From: a virus
Virus record (IMG/VR): IMGVR_UViG_3300025401_000022
Coordinates: 1-64,000 of that record
Strand: one strand, 5' to 3'
Length of the DNA stretch: 64,000 bases
Below are positions 58,701 to 64,000 of this stretch, piece by piece. Position 1 is the first letter of the stretch; each line of letters starts with the position of its first letter. The notes under the pieces were generated by a model, which did no database searches, was not told the DNA's origin, and saw only the letters and a list, made by a program, of their open reading frames with translations. The position numbers and the translations under genes are program-made.

Positions 58701-59002
58701 ACAATCCTCAGTTCTTTAGCGAAGGTGGATTAAATTCAATCCATCACCGCTATGTAACTGGCCAAGGTGATGGCACTAGCGACTCTATTCCAGCGATGTT
58801 AGCAAACGGTGAGTTTGTTATTCCCGCTGATGTGGTATCATCACTGGGTAACGGCAGCAATGATAGTGGTGCTAAGGTATTAGACGAGTTCCTTAAAACA
58901 ATCAGAGAGCATAAGCGTAAAGCTGATGCCAAACACCTACCACCTGACAGCAAGGGCGCGTTGGGTTATTTATTAGAAGCAAAAAGAAAAGCGAGCAAAT
59001 AA
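55721..59002 (+). CDS. large ejection-type virion protein with repeat arrays
   Basis: 1093 aa. N-terminus (AVTDAFSSALGTDGSHGGLL, PGGWATIGLAALAIAAPYAAP) is homologous to 6692-8095. Then Ala/Gly stretches, a coiled region (350-500), five 16-residue Pro/Val/Gln repeats (about 665-744), a Thr/Gly/Ser repeat zone (about 800-867), and a C-terminal motif GTSDSIPAMLANGEFVIPAD, VVSSLGNGSNDSGAKVLDEF. That motif is widespread in phage virion proteins. Probably ejected with DNA or part of the internal core. Confidence 0.7.
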   Translation: MSGGNPISAVTDAFSSALGTDGSHGGLLGLGAQLDKSVRQVVPGGWATIGLAALAIAAPYAAPELFAAAPTSIGFDAAATGASAGMTAGGVGASGGILGGAATTAAGITGTEAAAGLGLGAAANAGLSPAVASMLSSAQTGALTGGAMGGINSAIRGTDPLTGILSGALMGGLTGASLADVSSLLAANGVPQSMIQPMSSALVGAAKSVAAGADPVTVLENTALSSGLGALSNSAKALISPDIGTTASNIATSAGTGALGSAIKGGDPTTGALSGAVGSGLNSLMAPVANILSSASSTSPYDPTVAQTPVDPASTVLGQQLSQEAQTIGSQASALEPTIAQQNAALASQATATNSAYDQAYKDQTALNNAISSAYTPAYNNVVSLQKTANDLYSQITPLQSAYDTNAAAYKADPTNTTALTAANDAATQLNNLIPQYNSAYDAFNTANTSLTDLYNTQIAPLQQTFQASNQSLQTQLGNYTAAQTALQNTTQQFSTYLSNLNQIASGNLVSGVNAPETSLGNANAVSQIPAAPESNPITDAASAVLNAIIPSANAAEPIPGDKGSVTVQNIGDNTTTAAPDNPVVDVSAPDSQGNVTKTYASGDAITLNANGDVVSSTTPDGVTTPITPADSSAPVDNTTPATSTGVSSSDVVANLAANQPASTPVDQPVTPPVQQPVSTPVDQPVTPPVQQPVSTPVDQPVTPPVQQPVSTPVDQPVTPPVQQPVSTPVDQPVTPPVQQPVSTDTGGLANTPVSQPTTSGGLPVPVNQVTNPDSSVTTTYSDGSQSTSSGTTAIGGLTAGTSTGTSTGTTTAGTGTSTGTTTAGTGTGAGTSTGTTTAGTGSTSTGTGSTSTGTGSTSTGTGSTSTGLGNLGMATTGTTQTLGGVALPTAKTIKGTQIASPLAQSYNVPIETYQQPTYNPQSLAEIQNAAEGGLIHMASGGSADFPAAQGLMHGRMTKHADLFGLDGAALAQAPHLAAGGNMAFEDRTLPEGHNPQFFSEGGLNSIHHRYVTGQGDGTSDSIPAMLANGEFVIPADVVSSLGNGSNDSGAKVLDEFLKTIREHKRKADAKHLPPDSKGALGYLLEAKRKASK
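57713..57952 (+). repeat. five tandem 48-bp repeats
   Basis: Each unit encodes PVDQPVTPPVQQPVST. The copies are nearly identical in DNA, which points to recent expansion; the spacing is exact, without spacers, and the unit is in frame within the 1093-aa gene. Confidence 0.9.
58114..58326 (+). repeat. Thr/Gly/Ser coding repeats
   Basis: Units GTSTGTTTA (about three copies) followed by four copies of a 21-base unit encoding GTGSTST. Low-complexity linker within the 1093-aa ejection-type protein. Confidence 0.85.
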
Positions 59003-60036
59003 TGGCAACAACTGGATCCTCTGGATTAAATAACGCGCTATCAAACACCGCGGTCACCCAGACCACGCTACCGAGTTGGTATGATACCGCGCAACAAAAT
59101 ATCATTAACCAAGCTGGCACAGCGCAGCAGGCTGCTCCGCAGTTTCAAAATACTGCTGCTCAGGGTGCAGTTAATACGCTTCAAGGTGCTAATAATCCAT
59201 TTACCCAAGCATCTGGCACATTAAATACAATTGCTCAGGGTGCCGCTAACCCTTGGATCGTAGATCAAAGCACTGGTGCTGTAACACCGAATACCAGTAC
59301 CGCTTTAGGTGGATTATTTGCTGCTCAAGGCCAGCAACTTAACACCATGCTGCCATCTCTCACTTCTGGCGCAGAAGGTGCAGCAATCGGTTCGGGTAAC
59401 TTTGGTAGCTTGCGTGGTCAGACAGCGGTTGACACTGCTAAGACCCAAGCACTCGCTAATTTGCAAGCACAACAGATGCAATCTGCGTTGCAAAACCAAC
59501 AGACTGGTGTATCGGCTTCAACCGGTTTGGGCAACGTTGGTGCACAAGGTATTTCTTCTGGTTTAACAACTGGTGCAGCTCAAATGAATGCGCCGTTCCA
59601 AGGAGTTACAAACTATGCCAACTTGGTCAATGCAGTCAACGCACCTACTACAGCATCACAGCAAACTCAGTTATCACCATTAAACATGTTGGGTTCAATT
59701 GGAAGTGCTGGCACTGGTTTATTAAATAGTTTGTTACCGACTGGGGTATCTGGAACTTCGGGATATAATCCGGGGGTTCTTAACCAACTCCAAAGTTTGT
59801 TCCCATCGCTTTTCGGAAGTAACAGTAGTGGTTCTAGCAATTCTATATACAACCCAAATATTGTGTCGACCGGCGGTAGTGGTACAGTTACAACCAATGA
59901 CGGACTTTCAAATATCAATACTGGTGGTACTGGCGGTACATCTACTGTGGTTGATAATACAACCGGGCAAGTATTAAACACAACATCTAACCAAACTTTG
60001 CAAGACCAGCAAGTTGCTCAAGATCTACAACAATAA
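59002..60036 (+). CDS. putative internal virion (ejection) protein
   Basis: 344 aa. Gln/Ala/Thr-rich helices (WYDTAQQNIINQAGTAQQAA, LANLQAQQMQSALQNQQTG) with GSLRGQTAVDTAKTQA in the middle, resembling the C-half of the 467-aa protein of the first cassette. Gly/Ser/Asn-rich end. Starts on the stop of the previous gene (TAATGG). Confidence 0.62.
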   Translation: MATTGSSGLNNALSNTAVTQTTLPSWYDTAQQNIINQAGTAQQAAPQFQNTAAQGAVNTLQGANNPFTQASGTLNTIAQGAANPWIVDQSTGAVTPNTSTALGGLFAAQGQQLNTMLPSLTSGAEGAAIGSGNFGSLRGQTAVDTAKTQALANLQAQQMQSALQNQQTGVSASTGLGNVGAQGISSGLTTGAAQMNAPFQGVTNYANLVNAVNAPTTASQQTQLSPLNMLGSIGSAGTGLLNSLLPTGVSGTSGYNPGVLNQLQSLFPSLFGSNSSGSSNSIYNPNIVSTGGSGTVTTNDGLSNINTGGTGGTSTVVDNTTGQVLNTTSNQTLQDQQVAQDLQQ

Positions 60037-60045
60037 GGAATAATT

Positions 60046-62316
60046 ATGGCAGGCTTAGACAATATTCCAAAATACGAAGATGGTGGTGAAGTTGTGGTAA
60101 CCCCAGCAAGCGTTAAGGGACAACCCACCGTTGCTGGTAAAGTTCCACTTGACCCAACTGAAACAGCTAACATTTTGGCTGGTATGCAACAAATGCTTGA
60201 CGAGCGCACTGGCCCAATGGCTCAGTTTATGAGCGGATTAAAAGATGCCGCAGCTTGGACAGCCGGTGGCGCACAGGGCCCTAGTGAAGCGTTAAACCAA
60301 CGCGCTATTGTAAAAAATGCCGAAGACAAAGACCTCATGGGCATTCGTAGCCAAATGGCTACTTACCGCAGCGCTGCAGCTCAAAACGAAATAGCTAAGC
60401 AACATCTTCAAAATTTGATGGGTGGTTCTGGAACTATCCCTGGCATTGCAGGTACTGCTTCCCAACACGCTAAATTGCTAAACGATCCCAATATACAATT
60501 ACGTATGTCAGCATTACCTGAATGGGATTATCAAGGCCGTTTAGATATTCTTGGCGACGCAGCTAAAACTGAATTTGGTAATATTTCTAAGAGCCGTTCT
60601 GAAGCTGCTTCAAACACTCCGCAGGATTATATGATCCCGGGTGTTGGTCCAATGCGCATGACTCCAAATCAATTTAATGATTTACCGCAAGATATTAAAC
60701 AGAAAATTGAAATGGAAACCCTTAAGCAGTTTGGTAAGTTGCCTGGTGCCCCTGTAACTGGTACAGCAAATACCCCATCTGCTGCTACGGGAACTCAAAC
60801 AACAGCCCCAACTGGTGATGCTGCTGCTGCACGTGTCGCTACTAATGAGTCTGGTGCTAATCCAAACGTCGGTTACCATGACTTGTCTAAGAGCTCTGCT
60901 TACGGAACTTATGGTATTACTAAAGGTGCTTACCAAGACATTCAAGCGGCTAATCCTAAATTCAAAGATCGTCCAATTACTTCACTTACTCCTGCTGAGC
61001 AAACTGAAGCGTTTAATACGTATCGCCAGTTATCTGGTAATCGCTTGTCACAATTAGGTGTTGAGACTTCACAGCCAAATTTAGACTTGGCGCATTTCTT
61101 GGGTGCCGATGGCGCTGCAAGATTCCTAAAGAATGGCACCATTAGTGACGCAGCTGCCGCCGCTAACGGCGGTAGAGAAAAAGCAACGGCAATTGCTCAA
61201 AGCCTTTTAGGTGGCAAACCAACTACCGTATCCCCTGCTGCAGGACAACAAACTGCCCCATTGCCTCCTCACCCGTCAACCATTAAGCCTGCTGCTCCAA
61301 TCGGTGCTGCTACTCCTACAGTTAATGAGTGGGATGACAACACTAAGATGTTGCCTAAGAATGAATGGGACGACAATACTAGAATGTTACCAGGCCATGC
61401 TGCTCCTGCCGCTGCTCCTGCCGCTGCTCCTGCCGCTGCTCCTGCCGCTGCTCCTGCCGCTGCTCCTTCTCTTTCACCAATCTCTTCTGCAGCTGCAGCT
61501 CCGGCTCCGGCTCCGGTTGCTACAGAGCCTCAGCCAGATCCAGCTAAATATGGTAGTAACTATGAAGCATTTAAAAATGATTTAGCTGCGTGGCAAAAAC
61601 GTCAAGAAGAACGTGCTAAAGGTCTTGGAACTGCTTCAACTAAGACAGCTGAGCAAGATACCGATAAGAAAAATGAGTATCGTGATAGCCTTGATACAAC
61701 TCAAAAAACTTTTGACCAGTATGACCGTTTATTGAGTACTTCTAAAGGTAACTCAAATGCGTTTAATTTGGCTGGTGGTTTTGTTGGTTCTGCAGCAGCT
61801 AAAGTAACACCGCAGTTAAGCTCAGACCCTTCTGAACACCATGCAATTGCTAGAACTTGGTTCTCCAATAGTCCATTGTATACTCACTTTAAAAATATTG
61901 ATCAAGGTGCTGCTGAAGCACAAGCTGCTTGGGCTAAAAACTTAGTGCAAGGTGCTGGTGGTCGATTGACCAACGCTGATTTGCAACTTGGTAAGCCTGC
62001 TAAGGGTGTTGGTGTTGAGACTACCTATGAGTCACACATGGCAAACTTAGCTAAAAACATGCAAGATATTCGCACTGCGTATTATCGCGCAGTTGAGTTC
62101 CAAAAATGGGAAAAACAACATCCTGAAGGGACAGCTGCCCAGTTTGAATTGACACCATACTATCAAACTTATTCTAAAGTGGATGCTGCAAGGGACGTAG
62201 CTAAGAAGTTTTTAGATGTTCCTGAAGTTATTGGTAAGGGTAGTGATAAATACATTCACAAAGATACAAACGGCAAACCTTATGTAATAGTTAACGGAGA
62301 GGCTTACCCACTATAA
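60046..62316 (+). CDS. ejection protein with lytic transglycosylase-like domain
   Basis: 756 aa. Residues about 262-375 look like an SLT/lysozyme-like domain: VATNESGANPNVGYHDLSKS with Glu268 as candidate acid, SAYGTYGITKGAYQDI, and ETSQPNLDLAHFLGADGAAR. A low-complexity AAPA array (about 453-475) and a helical C-half follow. Such domains in T7 gp16 and similar proteins open peptidoglycan during DNA entry. AAGGAATAATT precedes the ATG. Confidence 0.72.
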   Translation: MAGLDNIPKYEDGGEVVVTPASVKGQPTVAGKVPLDPTETANILAGMQQMLDERTGPMAQFMSGLKDAAAWTAGGAQGPSEALNQRAIVKNAEDKDLMGIRSQMATYRSAAAQNEIAKQHLQNLMGGSGTIPGIAGTASQHAKLLNDPNIQLRMSALPEWDYQGRLDILGDAAKTEFGNISKSRSEAASNTPQDYMIPGVGPMRMTPNQFNDLPQDIKQKIEMETLKQFGKLPGAPVTGTANTPSAATGTQTTAPTGDAAAARVATNESGANPNVGYHDLSKSSAYGTYGITKGAYQDIQAANPKFKDRPITSLTPAEQTEAFNTYRQLSGNRLSQLGVETSQPNLDLAHFLGADGAARFLKNGTISDAAAAANGGREKATAIAQSLLGGKPTTVSPAAGQQTAPLPPHPSTIKPAAPIGAATPTVNEWDDNTKMLPKNEWDDNTRMLPGHAAPAAAPAAAPAAAPAAAPAAAPSLSPISSAAAAPAPAPVATEPQPDPAKYGSNYEAFKNDLAAWQKRQEERAKGLGTASTKTAEQDTDKKNEYRDSLDTTQKTFDQYDRLLSTSKGNSNAFNLAGGFVGSAAAKVTPQLSSDPSEHHAIARTWFSNSPLYTHFKNIDQGAAEAQAAWAKNLVQGAGGRLTNADLQLGKPAKGVGVETTYESHMANLAKNMQDIRTAYYRAVEFQKWEKQHPEGTAAQFELTPYYQTYSKVDAARDVAKKFLDVPEVIGKGSDKYIHKDTNGKPYVIVNGEAYPL

Positions 62317-64000
62317 TGAGCGACGATAACAGATATACCCCGCTACCTAAAGAACTGCATACCCACGACGCTGGGGTAACTCCCCAGCCAGTAGTTACTG
62401 AAGGTAATGCTGGAAACTATGCCCCAGTACCGATAAACCAAGTACAAACTGGTGGTGAAGACCCGCAAATAAAACATCCTTCTGCCTATTCTGCTAACGA
62501 TTACGGTTTAGTTGGAGCTGGTTTGGGTCTTACTGGCGCAGAAACATTAAATACGGCAAAATTAGCTGGTGAGAAATTGGGCATTGTTCCGCAGAGTTTG
62601 CAAAGATATGCGGATACTCAGATTGGGCACAAGTTTAATCTCCCTTTGGAAGCATTAAAAAAGGAAGCTGGGGTGCCTTATGATTTGGAAACATACCCAC
62701 TAATTCAACGTGCAATTAAAAAGGTATCGGGTTCGGAAGCGGTTCCAGATGCGTACAAAAAAGTATATACTGTTGGCCCAAATGGTAAGCCTGTGTTTAG
62801 CCACATGGAAATTACTCCGGGCACACCTGAAGTCCCTCCGGTTGACCTTAGCAAATATAAAAGAACCCCAATGCAGATTGCAAAACACTTTGGTGAGTTG
62901 CCTGTGCGCGCGGGTGTAGCTGGTTATGATATTGGCCGTGGTCTTAGCGATCCTACTTCCATTGGTGGTTTGGCTGACATCGGCGCAGGTATTTCTGCCG
63001 CTGCAGCTCCGCTTTTAAAAGGTAAAGCAAAAACTATTGCTAACGTAGCTGGTGCATTGCCTATCGTTGGTGGTCTTATTCCAGGTGCTAGCGCTGCTCC
63101 ATTAAAGCCACATGAAGTTGCTGGTACTGCTGTTGACTTAGCCACTGGTTGGATGTCACCTACTGAGTTAGGTAAAGGCACAACGCAACCTGAAAATGAA
63201 GCATACTATCCCGGTATGACTGGTATTTTACATGGCACAACACTTCCACCCGGCCATGCCGAAGGGGGTGACATAAAAAAGTCTCCGGCCAGTATAGCTG
63301 GCACCCTACAAGAGGTTGGTACAGTACAGGGACCTAGCCTTGCATCAAAGTGGGCTGAGCACTTAGCCTCACTGCCACAGACCACAGAAGACAATCTGCG
63401 TCACCAGCAAGACGTAATGAACCGCGCCATGCCTATCAGCATGAACAACGGCAAACTTGAGTTTGGTCAGGCTGACCCAGAGGCAATGCGCGAGATGACC
63501 GACATGGTATCTGGTATTGGTGGTATGACTAAGGTTGTCAAAGATCCGATTATCAACGCGCTGTCAAAAGTAATGGAGCCGATTAAAAAATCTGGCGCAC
63601 AACTGGCACGCGAGGCTGAGTACGTTCACGATGTAAGACCAACACACAATTTCTCAGAAGCACCAAAAATTAGTATCCAGGACTTACAGGGTGGATACTT
63701 AGTTGGTGTCCCTGGAGATAGGTCACTGGCAGGGCACTCATTAGTATCTGTAAACGGTGTGCCGCTTAGTAAAGATACTGGATTGTACGGTGGCCCGCGT
63801 TATGGTCAGCGTAAATCTGACCTTGGTGAAGATACATTTTGGGCATCAAAAAGCGGCGCCGCAACTGCGCTGCAAAACAAAGCAAGAAGAGCTGCGGAAT
63901 TAGCTGGGGATAATCCAGTGTTTGGTATGTATACTGCCATGGCACCAGACTCTTCTAACTTTGCGTTACACCACACAGAGGCTTTGGTAAATCAATTAGA
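62316..64000 (+). CDS. large virion protein, truncated by the window's right edge
   Basis: Open from the ATG at 62316 (overlapping the previous stop, TAATG) to 64000 without a stop, at least 561 aa. The N-part has SANDYGLVGAGLGLTGAETL and VRAGVAGYDIGRGLSDPTSI, Gly/Ala helices of membrane-active type; later YGGPRYGQRKSDLGEDTFWA and NPVFGMYTAMAPDSSNFA. It is the next member of the ejection series; the remainder lies outside. Function inferred from position. Confidence 0.7.
   Translation, partial: MSDDNRYTPLPKELHTHDAGVTPQPVVTEGNAGNYAPVPINQVQTGGEDPQIKHPSAYSANDYGLVGAGLGLTGAETLNTAKLAGEKLGIVPQSLQRYADTQIGHKFNLPLEALKKEAGVPYDLETYPLIQRAIKKVSGSEAVPDAYKKVYTVGPNGKPVFSHMEITPGTPEVPPVDLSKYKRTPMQIAKHFGELPVRAGVAGYDIGRGLSDPTSIGGLADIGAGISAAAAPLLKGKAKTIANVAGALPIVGGLIPGASAAPLKPHEVAGTAVDLATGWMSPTELGKGTTQPENEAYYPGMTGILHGTTLPPGHAEGGDIKKSPASIAGTLQEVGTVQGPSLASKWAEHLASLPQTTEDNLRHQQDVMNRAMPISMNNGKLEFGQADPEAMREMTDMVSGIGGMTKVVKDPIINALSKVMEPIKKSGAQLAREAEYVHDVRPTHNFSEAPKISIQDLQGGYLVGVPGDRSLAGHSLVSVNGVPLSKDTGLYGGPRYGQRKSDLGEDTFWASKSGAATALQNKARRAAELAGDNPVFGMYTAMAPDSSNFALHHTEALVNQL

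Noticed and set aside
1-64000. Integrase, attachment sites, repressor or other lysogeny genes
   Set aside because: None of the proteins shows integrase or CI-like motifs; the phage seems virulent as far as this window shows.

Overview
The window reads as double-stranded DNA tailed-phage sequence (Caudoviricetes), apparently short-tailed (podovirus-like). It has a terminase, portal, scaffold, capsid genes, P22-type tail-nozzle proteins and several large DNA-ejection-like proteins. It has no tape measure, sheath or tail tube, no integrase and no tRNA. A Gram-negative host is indicated by two-component spanins with lipoprotein signals and by glycosyltransferases of the LPS-modifying kind. The style of many small proteins is typical of uncultured freshwater phages of Gram-negative bacteria; that last point is an impression from memory, not a search.

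Layout. (1) 1-13.5 kb, plus strand, AT-rich: an 88-aa protein, fibre genes (one ending in an S74 chaperone), gp4-like and gp10-like nozzle proteins, a GNAT-like protein, three ejection-type proteins, a collar-domain fibre, and a lysis cassette (holin-like proteins, Rz with embedded Rz1, GH19 endolysin). (2) 13.6-16.8 kb, minus strand: small genes plus a YqaJ-type exonuclease and an SSB-like protein. (3) 16.8-19.1 kb, minus: a PrimPol/SF3-helicase replication protein. (4) 19.1-19.5 kb: non-coding control region A. (5) 19.5-25.3 kb, minus, more GC-rich: an early operon of about twenty small, translationally coupled genes, including a sigma-70-family protein that lacks region 4. (6) 25.3-26.5 kb: a non-coding GC-rich leader followed by control region B. 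(7) 26.5-64 kb, plus: a Hint-like protein, terminase, portal, GroES-like chaperonin, scaffold, capsid, collagen-like fibres, glycosyltransferases, a second lysis cassette (GH24 endolysin), a second set of nozzle proteins, and a second set of ejection proteins that runs off the right edge.

How the parts may work together. A ten-base core, GCGTATTAGT, occurs nine times, always between transcription units. In four copies it is followed at fixed spacing by TATA and (A)GG, the same 13+4+G layout as T7/SP6-type promoters. Terminators or hairpins sit directly upstream of several copies. These are the best candidates for phage-specific middle/late promoters, read either by a single-subunit RNA polymerase encoded outside the window or through the region-4-less sigma factor. 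The early minus operon instead has TATAAT boxes suited to the host polymerase.

Control regions A and B lie 7.1 kb apart and bracket the early operon. They share a 25-bp box, then at the same 92-bp offset a 111-bp dyad with an AT-rich centre and 9-bp GGATACTRT iterons. Beside a PrimPol-SF3 helicase gene this resembles the two-site ori/crr replication system of satellite phage P4.

The presence of two diverged tail/ejection/lysis cassettes, with the promoter motif absent from the left one, means either a real phage with two cassettes or two related genomes joined in assembly; the sequence alone does not settle this.
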